From Chloroflexota bacterium (GTDB taxonomy: Bacteria > Chloroflexota > Anaerolineae > Aggregatilineales > Phototrophicaceae): DNA of 15,640 bases. Location: the NCBI GenBank assembly GCA_023430545.1, contig JAEZAF010000055.1:1-15640 (forward strand), written 5' to 3'. The notes beneath the pieces are model-generated. The model was not told where the DNA came from, did not search any database, and saw only the letters and a program-made list of their open reading frames with translations. The position numbers and the translations under genes are program-made. Positions 7,731 through 14,448 of the stretch are shown in pieces. Every line of letters begins with the position of its first letter. Within the stretch, counting starts at the first letter, position 1.

Positions 7731-8993
7731 ATGTCTAAACCTATTCTGACAGCACTTCTCACGTTGATCCTGTCCGCACTGCTGACAGGCTGTAACCTGC
7801 GCTCACCGGAGGGTGAAAGCGGTGTACCTCTGGCTTCTACGCCTGTGGCGGGTGATCCTTCATCCGTTGTGATCGCCTCGAACTCCGTCTTTCAGCCGGA
7901 AGCCGTGACCAATCCGCCTTTTAACTCGCTGACGTATGGCATTCAGGCCTTTCTGTGGTGGGATGGTGGCGAAGTTGGCCAGAACCTCGACCGCGTGCGC
8001 ATGATGGGCTTCTCGCATGTCAAACAGGGCTTTGCATGGCGAGACCTCGAGCCGCGCCCCGGCGAATGGGATTTCACGCAGAGTGACCGCATCATCAGTG
8101 AACTGGAAGCGCGTAATCTGAAGCTGATCGCGCGCCTGGGTGAAACACCGGACTGGGCGCTGACGAATATCGCAACCGGGGACGTACACGACTCGCCGCC
8201 GAGCGATATGGCTGCATGGGGCAACTTCTGTGGCACACTGGCGACTCAATATGCCGGACGCATTGCCGCCTATCAGGTCTGGAATGAGCCGAACCTCAGC
8301 CGCGAGTGGGGCGGTCAGCCGCCGGACGCCGCCGCCTATACGGAACTGCTGCGGGTATGCAGCGAAGCCATCCACGCTGCTGACCCGAACGCCATCGTGA
8401 TCTCGGCTGGACTGGCCCCCACTGGTAATGAAGATGCCTTCGCGCTGCGTGATGATCTGTATCTCGACCGCATGTATCAGGCAGGCTTCCAGCAGTACGC
8501 CGATGTCGTCGGGGCGCATGCGCCCGGCTTCAGCCGACCGGAAGTCGATCCATCCGAGCCGGAGCAGGGACGCTGGGCTACCTTCCGCCGTGTCGAAGAC
8601 CTGCGCAAGCTCATGATCACGCATGGCGATGCAGCACGTCAGATGGCGATCCTCGAAACGGGCTGGACCACCGACCAGCAGAACCCCGACTACGCATGGT
8701 TTGCCGTCACACCGGAGGAACAGGCGGCTAATCTGGAAGCCGCTTACGCCTATGCCGCCGCGAACTGGCGTCCGTGGGTGGGGCTGATGTCCTCAATCTA
8801 CATCGCTAACCCAAGCTGGACCTCGGATAATGAGGAATGGTGGTGGGCGATCACCGAACAGCGCCCGGAATTTATCTTTGACCGACCCGCGTTTGACGCC
8901 CTGCTGCGGATGCCGAAAGTCTGCGGCAGCCACGTCACCCCGCGCCTGACAACACCGGAGACCCCCCTTGTCCCCGACAATCCTTGCCGTTAG
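7731..8993 (+). CDS. Clan-A glycoside hydrolase lipoprotein
   Basis: 420 aa from ATG 7731; a GTG at 7695 extends the frame by 12 residues but would put extra residues before the signal peptide. MSKPILTALLTLILSALLTGC is a lipoprotein signal with lipobox L-T-G-C (lipidated Cys21), so the enzyme is membrane-anchored outside the cell. The mature part looks like a (beta/alpha)8 barrel of GH clan A (GH5/GH39-like): FAWRDLEPRPGEWDFT near strand 2, RLGETPDWA, YQVWNEPN with the acid/base Glu (residue 186 in this numbering) and MAILETGW with the nucleophile Glu (309). Substrate cannot be told. No convincing Shine-Dalgarno precedes ATG 7731. The 3' end overlaps the CopD-like gene by 26 nt, indicating co-transcription. 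Confidence 0.88.
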   Translation: MSKPILTALLTLILSALLTGCNLRSPEGESGVPLASTPVAGDPSSVVIASNSVFQPEAVTNPPFNSLTYGIQAFLWWDGGEVGQNLDRVRMMGFSHVKQGFAWRDLEPRPGEWDFTQSDRIISELEARNLKLIARLGETPDWALTNIATGDVHDSPPSDMAAWGNFCGTLATQYAGRIAAYQVWNEPNLSREWGGQPPDAAAYTELLRVCSEAIHAADPNAIVISAGLAPTGNEDAFALRDDLYLDRMYQAGFQQYADVVGAHAPGFSRPEVDPSEPEQGRWATFRRVEDLRKLMITHGDAARQMAILETGWTTDQQNPDYAWFAVTPEEQAANLEAAYAYAAANWRPWVGLMSSIYIANPSWTSDNEEWWWAITEQRPEFIFDRPAFDALLRMPKVCGSHVTPRLTTPETPLVPDNPCR

Positions 8994-9486
8994 CCTGTTC
9001 TTTCATATCATCGCCACCGTCGTCTGGATCGGCGGCCTGATCCTGACGGTGCTGCTGGTCTGGCCCGAAGTCACCCGCGCCTTACAGGAAAATGCCGCGC
9101 TGTACAGTGTCCTCACCCGTCTGCGCCGCCGCTTTACCGTCTATAGCAATCTGGCGCTGGCCGTGCTGATCGCGACAGGTATGTTTCAGATGGCAGCGGA
9201 TGAGAATTACGACGGCATCCTTCAGTTCGACAATGTGTGGAGCCGCGTGCTGCTGGTGAAGCATATCGTCATCGTGCTGATGGTGGCCTGTGGGCTGGTG
9301 CTGCAACTGTTCATCAGCCCGGCGCTGGAGCGCACGACGCTGCGTGCCGAACGCGGCAAGACTGATCCCGCCGCTCTGGAAGGCGAATGGTCCGGCCTGC
9401 GCCGCCGCGAAGCCCTGCTGACATGGCTCAATGCCGGGATGGGCGTCGTTGTGATCGCGCTCAGTGTGTATGCAAGTGTGCTGTAG
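8968..9486 (+). CDS. CopD-like four-TM membrane protein (TTG start)
   Basis: 172 aa. The TTG at 8968 is the first possible start after an in-frame TGA at 8947 and has GGAG (8957-8960) 7 nt upstream, so this start is well supported; it lies inside the previous gene. Four hydrophobic helices (about 4-32, 56-76, 91-113, 149-171). The motif FFHIIATVVWIGGLI in helix 1 and VKHIVIVLM in helix 3 match the CopD/PF05425-type integral membrane family, whose conserved histidines may bind copper or haem. In many bacteria such proteins assist copper uptake or redox chemistry at the membrane; a link to the flanking glycosidases is not established. The loop between helices 3 and 4 is charged (ERTTLRAERGKTDPAALEGE). 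Followed after 68 nt by the glycoamylase-like gene. Confidence 0.82.
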   Translation: MSPTILAVSLFFHIIATVVWIGGLILTVLLVWPEVTRALQENAALYSVLTRLRRRFTVYSNLALAVLIATGMFQMAADENYDGILQFDNVWSRVLLVKHIVIVLMVACGLVLQLFISPALERTTLRAERGKTDPAALEGEWSGLRRREALLTWLNAGMGVVVIALSVYASVL

Positions 9487-9554
9487 CCCTGTGGCGCTGC
9501 TGATGAAGGGATAAGCCCGGGCTGCATGCACAGCCCATAACCGAAAGGTGATGG

Positions 9555-11405
9555 ATGCAAAACGTACTCAGGCGGATAGCGCTTACACTGGTGATGATCG
9601 TCATCATGCTGGTGTCAGGATCCGTGAGCATCTTCGCGCAGGATGGCAAAACACTCTGGACGGCATGGGAAGATAAAGCGCTTGATACGCTCTCAGACGA
9701 TAACAGCGGCGCAGCTTTCGCTATCAGCAGCGGTGTGCTGACACCGGCAGGCCGCCCTGCGCTGCATGTGACTCCGAACGAGACCTCCGACGAAACCAAG
9801 CTGGCCTTCTCCGTCAGCGGGACGGCACTGCAAGCATGGCGGGAATACACACAGATTCAACTGGAAGTATATCTGCCGGAATCAGATGTGCTCTATGCCA
9901 ATCGCTTCTTTCTCGGCATGGCTGATGTCACCGGTGACTGGACGTGGGTCGATGGCATCTTTGGGATTGCGCAGGACGAAGATGGCTGGACACAGGTCCG
10001 CTATACACCGAGTGCAGCCATGCGCGGGATCAATCCCGATGGGGACTATGTGCTGTATTTTTCCTTCTTCCACGAAAACGCGCAAGGCAAACAGCCGCTG
10101 ACTGAGCCGTTTTACCTCGGCAGTATCGCGCTCCTCGGTCCAGCCGGTGATGCTGACAGTGAAGACGATCAGACGGACGTGGATGCACTGCTTGCTCTGG
10201 ACGATGCGTTGTTTATCGACGCCGTTGCGCAGGCCACCTTTGATTATTTCTGGCATGAAGCCAATCCTGAAAACGGGCTGGTGAAGGATCGCAGCACCGA
10301 TGCTTCTCCGGCCAGCATCGCCGCTGTCGGTTTCGGGCTGACCGCGCTTCCCATCGCGGCGGATCGCGGCTGGATCAGTGAAGAAGCGGCCTACGAACGC
10401 GCCCTGATCACACTGGAAGCCTTCACCAATGGGTCGGTTGCGGGTGAACACGGCTTCTTCTATCACTTTGTCGATATGGACACCGGCCAGCGTGTATGGG
10501 AAAGCGAACTGTCCTCAATTGATACCGCGCTGCTGGTGGCCGGGGCGCTCACGGTCGCGCAGTACTTCCCGGAAACGGAAGTGGCAGCGCTGGCACAGCA
10601 GCTTTATGCGGATGTCGAATGGACATGGATGGTGAACCAGCGGGGATTCGTCTCCATGGGCTGGACGCCGGAGAACGGCTTTCTCGGCGCATCATGGGAT
10701 CATTTTGACGAAAGCCTGCTTTTGTATGTGCTGGCGATTGGCTCGCCGACGCATCCTATCCCGGCGGACATCTGGGCGCAGTGGCAGCGGCCTGTCAGCA
10801 TCTCCGGTGAGTATATCTATCTGCCGGGGGAACCGCTGTTCGTGTATCAGTATCCACTGGCATGGCTGGATCTTCGCGACCGTGAAGACGCTTACGCTAA
10901 CTATGTGAACAACACCACGCGAGCCTGTGAACGCCAGCGTGCCTTTACCGCACGGCGAGAGGATCGTGTGAAAAGCTATCAGCATGGCGTGTGGGGCATC
11001 AGCGCGTCTGATGGGCCGGACGGTTACCGGGCTTACGGGGCTTCGGATGCCAATCACGACGGGACGATTGCGCCTTATGCATCGGCGGCCTGCCTGCCAT
11101 TCACACCGGAAGCCTCGCTCACGTCGATGCGTGCGCTGCTGCTGCATTACGGTGATCAGGTCTGGCGCGAATACGGCTTCGTCAGCGCGATCAATGTCGA
11201 TGAGGACTGGGTTTCCAGTGACCATATCGGCATCGATCAGGGCGTTATCCTGCTGATGATCGCTAACGATCAGGACGCATCTGTGTGGGATCTGTTCATG
11301 CAGAACGACGATATCCAGCAGGCGCTGACTGCAATGGGATTTGTGGAGTCCGCCGGGGATTATGCCGTGACACCTGCTTATCTCGCGGAAGTTCAGAAGC
11401 GGTGA
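9555..11405 (+). CDS. Secreted glycoamylase-like (PF10091/COG5368) glycosidase
   Basis: 616 aa. ATG 9555 has GAAAGG about 6 nt upstream; the ATG at 9551 is out of frame. Residues 1-28 are a signal peptide (cleaved near SIFA/QDG). Residues ~33-195 form a beta-rich domain resembling a carbohydrate-binding sandwich. From ~220 an (alpha/alpha)6 barrel shows the PF10091 signature in order: FDYFWHEANPENGLVKDRS (229-247), SIAAVGFGLTALPIA (254-268), ESELSSIDTALL (316-327), WDHFDESLLLYVLAIGSP (381-398), QYPLAWLDLRD, SYQHGVWGISASDGPDGY (474-491), DGTIAPYASA (502-511) and VSSDHIGIDQG (553-563). The family includes the GH144 endo-beta-1,2-glucanases, with related GH162/GH189; acidic residues E318, D323, E386 and D486 are candidate active-site positions but I cannot align them to a structure. 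Likely degrades or trims an extracellular beta-glucan. Third gene of the rightward run. Confidence 0.88.
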   Translation: MQNVLRRIALTLVMIVIMLVSGSVSIFAQDGKTLWTAWEDKALDTLSDDNSGAAFAISSGVLTPAGRPALHVTPNETSDETKLAFSVSGTALQAWREYTQIQLEVYLPESDVLYANRFFLGMADVTGDWTWVDGIFGIAQDEDGWTQVRYTPSAAMRGINPDGDYVLYFSFFHENAQGKQPLTEPFYLGSIALLGPAGDADSEDDQTDVDALLALDDALFIDAVAQATFDYFWHEANPENGLVKDRSTDASPASIAAVGFGLTALPIAADRGWISEEAAYERALITLEAFTNGSVAGEHGFFYHFVDMDTGQRVWESELSSIDTALLVAGALTVAQYFPETEVAALAQQLYADVEWTWMVNQRGFVSMGWTPENGFLGASWDHFDESLLLYVLAIGSPTHPIPADIWAQWQRPVSISGEYIYLPGEPLFVYQYPLAWLDLRDREDAYANYVNNTTRACERQRAFTARREDRVKSYQHGVWGISASDGPDGYRAYGASDANHDGTIAPYASAACLPFTPEASLTSMRALLLHYGDQVWREYGFVSAINVDEDWVSSDHIGIDQGVILLMIANDQDASVWDLFMQNDDIQQALTAMGFVESAGDYAVTPAYLAEVQKR

Positions 11406-11489
11406 ACGGCTCCCTGAGTCGATTTGAGTTGGAAAAACACCTGTCGTATCGTCTGCAGATTGTGGCGGTGGCGGCGGCGTTGACGGAAT

Positions 11490-11563
11490 TTGCGGCGCAT
11501 TTACGCCGCAAGATGCCACAAGACGCCGCAAAAGCGCCACAATTTGCTGCTGCTTGTAGCATC
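11490..11563. repeat. Nested inverted-repeat cluster
   Basis: TTGCGGCG (11490-11497) and CGCCGCAA (11504-11511) form a perfect 8-bp stem with a 6-nt loop. Immediately next, GATGCCACAAG (11512-11522) pairs with CTTGTAGCATC (11553-11563) with one mismatch over 11 bp, enclosing a GC-rich 30-nt loop. The abutting hairpins suggest a folded RNA or mobile palindromic unit. Confidence 0.55.
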
Positions 11564-11577
11564 TTGCTGCTGCTGCC

Positions 11578-11601
11578 GCCGCACAAAATTTTTTGTGCGG
11601 C
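11578..11601. terminator. Perfect 11-bp palindrome with A/T core, terminator-like
   Basis: GCCGCACAAAA, a 2-nt TT spacer, then TTTTGTGCGGC. The stem is GC-rich at its base and A/T at its tip, so the T-run lies inside the stem instead of after it; the shape only partly fits an intrinsic terminator. It lies about 170 bp after the glycoamylase-like stop and could end transcription from either side, or be part of the adjoining repeat. Confidence 0.35.
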
Positions 11602-11677
11602 AACAACGGGTTTTCCCCTCAAATTTGAAAATTTGCTGCACGATTCTGCTGCACTTTGCTGCAACCTCATCCCCCAG

Positions 11678-11713
11678 CCCCTTTTCGGCAAACAAGTTTG
11701 CATGGAGAAGGGG
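11678..11713. repeat. REP-like hairpin, CCCCTTTTC type
   Basis: Outer arms CCCCTTTTC (11678-11686) and GAGAAGGGG (11705-11713) match 8 of 9 positions, with an inner stem GCAAAC/GTTTGC (11688-11693, 11696-11701) around a 2-nt loop. The flanking CTCATCCCCCAG on the left and AGCTTAC on the right are how such palindromes usually look in Chloroflexota and some cyanobacterial intergenic regions (from memory, not searched). Confidence 0.6.
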
Positions 11714-11834
11714 AGCTTACCTCCTGGCATTGCAAGGCATTCGCTGATGTTAAGGTGCATGAACTTACAGTGTAGCACGAATGTTCTGATTGTGCGGTTC
11801 GAATTTTCAAACGAAGTGGACCAAAAAGCAGGGT

Positions 11835-11875
11835 GGGTCAGAAGAATCCGGCCCCGATATGCAGCAAGTTAAGGG
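11835..11875. repeat. Dispersed repeat copy A
   Basis: Contains the blocks GAATCCGGCCCC and AGCAAGTTAAG spaced 7 nt apart. A diverged copy with GAATCCAGCCCC and AGCAACTTAAG lies at 14171-14211 in the same orientation, and GAAGAATCCGGCC recurs exactly at 12197-12209. Probably one family of intergenic element. Confidence 0.5.
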
Positions 11876-11900
11876 ATTTCGCGGCAGCAAACCCCTTAAC
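11868..11900. repeat. Inverted repeat GTTAAGGG/CCCTTAAC
   Basis: Perfect 8-bp arms (11868-11875 and 11893-11900) around a 17-nt loop rich in GC. It overlaps the right end of dispersed repeat copy A and may be part of the same unit. Confidence 0.45.
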
Positions 11901-11946
11901 CCTTCTCAAAGGCAGGTATTTCATTCGCGGTTCAAGTGTTTACAGC

Positions 11947-11967
11947 GGACACGGCAGTGCCGTGTCC
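11947..11967. repeat. REP-like perfect palindrome GGACACGGCA/TGCCGTGTCC
   Basis: Two perfect 10-bp arms around a single G. The following CCTAC fits the 'GGACACGGCAxTGCCGTGTCCCTAC' style of intergenic palindrome that I recall as widespread in Chloroflexota and cyanobacteria. No T-run follows, so a terminator role is unlikely. Confidence 0.6.
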
Positions 11968-12023
11968 CTACCCGCCGCATGTTTTGTAGGAGCAGTGGGT
12001 GTGTTATCAGGGGGTTTTTGTGC

Positions 12024-12056
12024 GGACGCCCGGATATGCAAGCATGTATGGCGTCC
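12024..12056. repeat. REP-like inverted repeat GGACGCC/GGCGTCC
   Basis: Perfect 7-bp arms (12024-12030, 12050-12056) with an inner ATGC/GCAT stem in the 19-nt loop. It ends in CCTAC like the palindrome about 80 bp to the left, suggesting related units. The intervening GTTTTGTAGGAGCAG may be remains of another copy. Confidence 0.5.
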
Positions 12057-12146
12057 CTACTACAATATTATACATTGAGGCGTATTGGCGTTCGGATCAG
12101 GTTTGCTGAATTTTCAGATACGCTCCGGAGACCTAAAGTTACACAA

Positions 12147-12170
12147 CAGGGCGGGAGTATTGCCGCCCTG
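12147..12170. repeat. Hairpin CAGGGCGG/CCGCCCTG
   Basis: Perfect 8-bp arms around the loop GAGTATTG, between two converging genes. No T-run on either side, so I leave it as a stem-loop rather than a terminator. Confidence 0.4.
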
Positions 12171-12190
12171 CTGAATCCTGCGACTTGCTG

Positions 12191-12210
12191 AGGCCGGAAG
12201 AATCCGGCCT
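12191..12210 (-). terminator. Stem-loop downstream of the beta-helix gene
   Basis: AGGCCGG/CCGGCCT, 7-bp arms with a 6-nt loop, starting 26 nt after the stop of the minus-strand beta-helix gene. Position suits a transcription end, but no U-run follows on the minus-strand RNA, so strength is doubtful. The right half overlaps a copy of GAAGAATCCGGCC shared with 11841-11853. Confidence 0.35.
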
Positions 12211-12235
12211 GCGTCGATAACGTTACCTTTCCCGA

Positions 12236-14011
12236 CTATCCGGCTGTGAAGGTGCGCTTTCCGCCTTTGGCCTTGCCGAAGGTGTTCTTCGCTGTCACCT
12301 TCCATGTGTACTCTTTGCCAGACTGTAATGCGAGGCCTGTCAGGGATGCGCTGCACTGCGCGGCACAGTTGACCGCCCCGGCGGTGTATTTCTGCTTGAA
12401 CAGCTTTTCACCGTTGGTACGCTTGATCACCAGTACGTACTGTTCGGCTCCGATGGATGCACTCCATGTGAAGGTTGGCGTTGACAGCGTCCCGCCGTCT
12501 GCTGGCGTAAGCAGCGTAAAGGCCGCCGGAGCCGTCCCGACCAGCTCATATGCACCGATGTCGCACTTGTCTCCCTGCGGACGCGGTGTCCCCTGCTGGT
12601 CCTTCGCTGGGCATTTGTCCGCCCCATTCACTGCCGGACTGCCTGGCGTCAGCGCGTGCGCGGGTGTGACGCCGCCCGGAACGAACGATGCCAGCGCCGG
12701 AGACAGTGACGCATTCAGCAGCGGATCAGCATTTTTAAAGCTGCCGCAGCTATCCCCGATGAACTGAAGGTTGCCGCCGCCGTCGTTGAGCGTGCCCATG
12801 CAGCCCCATGTCTTATTCCAGCCGCCGGTATTATAGGCGAAGATACTGCCGCGCACGGTGGTCGCTGTCGCGCCGTTGCCAGTGTGAATGCCTGCGCCGA
12901 CGCTGGCGTTATCATTCGGCACGCGGTTAAAGGCAATCGTGCTGCTGATGATGATCGAACGGGCGCTGGAGTTGAAAATCCCCGCGCCGCTGCCGGTGGT
13001 CTGGACCACATTGCCGCTGATGGTGCTGTTGACGATCTTGAAGTTAAACGGGGGTTCAGAAGGCGCATCGCCCCGGCCTGTGCCGGACATCCCCGCGCCG
13101 ACCCGGACGGCGGTGTTGTTGGCGACGGTGCTGTTCTTCATCACCAGACCGTTATTGCCGCCTTTCCACATCCCGCCGCCGTGATTGGCGTGATTGTTCG
13201 ACAGCACACTGTTCTTGATCACGGACTTGCCGCCGTTATTGCTGCCGTTGTAGCTGGTCGAGAAGGTGAAGATCCCGCCACCGAGGTTGACCGCCGTGTT
13301 GCCGTCAATCAGGGTGTCGATGATCGTCAGTTTGCCACCGTCGTTATAGACCGCACCACCGCCGCCGATTGTCCCGCCGCTGGCGTTATTCCCACGGAAG
13401 ACACTGTTACGGATTTCCAGCGTGGTGCGCAGGTTGTTGATCGCGCCCCCGCTGGGGGCACGGTTGCCGGTAAACGTGCTGTTGAGAATCGTGGCTGTGC
13501 CTTCTGTATCAAGGGCAATGGCACCGCCGCCGTGATACTCGTTGCGGTCCGCTTTGGCGCGGTTATTGGTGAAGGTCACATTTTCGACAACCAGGTGATT
13601 GCGGTATCCGCTGTAGATCGCGCCGCCCTGATTGGCCGCCCGTTCGCTGCCGGGGTCGCTTTTGGCGTTGCCGTTGATGATGCTCAGATTGCGCACAGTC
13701 AGCCGGATATTCAGATTCGGTGACGTGTACAGCACACGGGTGTCGTTCTGGCCGTCGAGTGTGACGGTGTTATTTCCGTTGATCACATAGACGGCATTCT
13801 GACCGGTGAACTTCTTCTGCGTCGTCAGCGGGATGACCGTGTTAGCGGGGCAGTTCAGCGTAATCGTCCCACCGTTGGCTGCGACGACCGTGCTTACCGC
13901 CTGATTCAACCCGGCTTCGGTGCAGTTGGTGACGGTCACATCAGCGGCACGGGCGGGGATCACGGTATTGAGAAGGATCAGTAAAAGTACAGGAATAAAG
14001 AAACGGCGCAT
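12236..14011 (-). CDS. Secreted beta-helix protein with choice-of-anchor Q domain
   Basis: 591 aa from ATG 14011, preferred over ATG 14023 because GGAG lies 6 nt upstream and the signal peptide then begins MRRFFIPVLLLILLN and ends ARA/A. Residue numbers below count from ATG 14023. Residues ~105-400 carry nine turns of a right-handed beta-helix marked by GGAI/GGGI/GAGI motifs (near 133, 165, 192, 221, 248, 282, 308, 346, 376), each followed by an NSTxxxN-like turn, as in polymorphic outer-membrane (Pmp) and parallel beta-helix (PbH1) proteins. The segment GSPAVNGAD...DQQGTPRPQGDKCDIGAYE (462-493) is the choice-of-anchor-Q signature. Residues ~502-595 form a fibronectin-III/Ig-like module (LLTPADGGTLSTPTFTWS ... 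YTWKVTAKNTFGKAKGG). No LPXTG or TM anchor. Likely a surface adhesin or glycan-binding protein; no catalytic residues identified. Confidence 0.85.
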   Translation of the reverse strand: MRRFFIPVLLLILLNTVIPARAADVTVTNCTEAGLNQAVSTVVAANGGTITLNCPANTVIPLTTQKKFTGQNAVYVINGNNTVTLDGQNDTRVLYTSPNLNIRLTVRNLSIINGNAKSDPGSERAANQGGAIYSGYRNHLVVENVTFTNNRAKADRNEYHGGGAIALDTEGTATILNSTFTGNRAPSGGAINNLRTTLEIRNSVFRGNNASGGTIGGGGAVYNDGGKLTIIDTLIDGNTAVNLGGGIFTFSTSYNGSNNGGKSVIKNSVLSNNHANHGGGMWKGGNNGLVMKNSTVANNTAVRVGAGMSGTGRGDAPSEPPFNFKIVNSTISGNVVQTTGSGAGIFNSSARSIIISSTIAFNRVPNDNASVGAGIHTGNGATATTVRGSIFAYNTGGWNKTWGCMGTLNDGGGNLQFIGDSCGSFKNADPLLNASLSPALASFVPGGVTPAHALTPGSPAVNGADKCPAKDQQGTPRPQGDKCDIGAYELVGTAPAAFTLLTPADGGTLSTPTFTWSASIGAEQYVLVIKRTNGEKLFKQKYTAGAVNCAAQCSASLTGLALQSGKEYTWKVTAKNTFGKAKGGKRTFTAG

Positions 14012-14170
14012 AAAACTCTCCATGGATCAATGATGAACGCTTTCCGTAATCATAACGGTAATGAAGCGCATCTGGTATTAAGTACCATGCACCGCATACA
14101 GTACATTCAGGCTATGTGAAGATCAGGTCAGTGGCTTTTTTCGCCTCAAATCTCTAATGTTGCAGTACAT

Positions 14171-14211
14171 GGGGACGGATGAATCCAGCCCCATGCGTAG
14201 CAACTTAAGCC
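14171..14211. repeat. Dispersed repeat copy B
   Basis: GAATCCAGCCCC and AGCAACTTAAG, 6 nt apart, matching 11 of 12 and 10 of 11 positions of copy A at 11835-11875 in the same orientation. A short inverted repeat TTTACA/TGTAAA (14214-14219, 14232-14237) follows directly. Confidence 0.5.
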
Positions 14212-14279
14212 ATTTTACATGTTGAAGCAGGTGTAAATCAGGCCGCGGCTGCCCCCCATCCCGGCATGCTGCGCATGCT

Positions 14280-14330
14280 TTCCCTTCCCCCACTCGGCAA
14301 ATCTTCGATTTGCATTCCGAGGGAAGGGAA
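14280..14330. repeat. Long nested REP-like hairpin
   Basis: Outer arms TTCCCTTCCC (14280-14289) and GGGAAGGGAA (14321-14330) are perfect; a middle stem CTCGG/CCGAG (14293-14297, 14317-14321) and an inner stem GCAAATC/GATTTGC (14297-14303, 14307-14313) around TTC lie inside. Layout resembles the hairpin at 11678-11713, including GGCAAA at the inner left and TTTGCAT at the inner right. No terminal T-run. Confidence 0.65.
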
Positions 14331-14355
14331 CTGACTACCACCGTGACCTGTTTTT

Positions 14356-14430
14356 CACCCTTTCCCTCGAAGTGGACGACGGATGCACTTCCCGTCGGAC
14401 ACGCACTGGGGGAAAGGGTCGGGGATAGGG
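14356..14430. repeat. REP-like repeat with interleaved inner stems
   Basis: Outer arms CCCTTTCCC (14358-14366) and GGGAAAGGG (14410-14418) enclose 43 nt. Inside, GAAGTG/CACTTC (14369-14374, 14386-14391) and CGACGG/CCGTCG (14377-14382, 14392-14397) are interleaved, so they can only form as alternatives or a strained pseudoknot. The tail TCGGGGATAGGG (14419-14430) runs straight into the insertion-sequence inverted repeat. Confidence 0.5.
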
Positions 14431-14447
14431 TTTTCAAAGGTAGGTAT
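14430..14447. repeat. IS terminal inverted repeat, left
   Basis: GTTTTCAAAGGTAGGTAT, identical to the reverse complement of 15623-15640; similarity stops after 18 bp. Confidence 0.88.
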
Positions 14448-14448
14448 G

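Larger units (their letters stand above)
11406..12235. repeat. Repeat-dense non-coding interval
   Basis: About 830 bp between convergent genes. Open frames here (on both strands) have low-complexity products rich in Cys, Gln and Ala runs and no recognisable family, so I call none. Instead it holds at least eight inverted repeats, listed individually, plus CTG/GCC-rich simple sequence around 11541-11580. The arms differ from one another, so this is a collection of different REP/MITE-like units rather than one tandem array. Confidence 0.7.
14024..14429. other. Non-coding interval upstream of the beta-helix gene
   Basis: Between the beta-helix start and the insertion sequence. The first ~90 bp should hold the minus-strand promoter; TATGAT (minus strand, about 14051-14056) is a -10-like box without a good -35. 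The remainder holds the repeats listed separately and no plausible gene. Confidence 0.5.

Noticed and set aside
7860..8624. 254-codon minus-strand frame
   Set aside because: Antisense to the clan-A hydrolase, whose two catalytic motifs and lipobox are clear.
11296..11778. Minus-strand frame through the hairpin cluster
   Set aside because: Gln/Ala/Cys runs come from CTG and GCC repeats; no recognisable fold or start signal.
11285..11872. Plus-strand frame running from the glycoamylase end into the intergenic repeats
   Set aside because: Begins inside a confident gene in another frame and its unique part is translated repeat sequence (Cys/Leu/Ala runs) with no Shine-Dalgarno.
11406..12235. 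CRISPR array in the repeat-rich gap
   Set aside because: The repeats are palindromes of different sequence and irregular spacing; no recurring direct repeat with uniform spacers and no cas genes.
12884..13723. 279-codon plus-strand frame opposite the beta-helix gene
   Set aside because: Composition (DDRT, AAAGG, VVDRAP) is the mirror of the GGAI/NST repeats; no start signal or family.
4078..14061. Shared 14-mer ATCATAACGGTAAT at 4078-4091 and 14048-14061 as a common operator
   Set aside because: One exact 14-mer pair is roughly expected by chance in 15.6 kb when both strands are counted, and the first copy lies within the likely reading frame of the two-TM protein.
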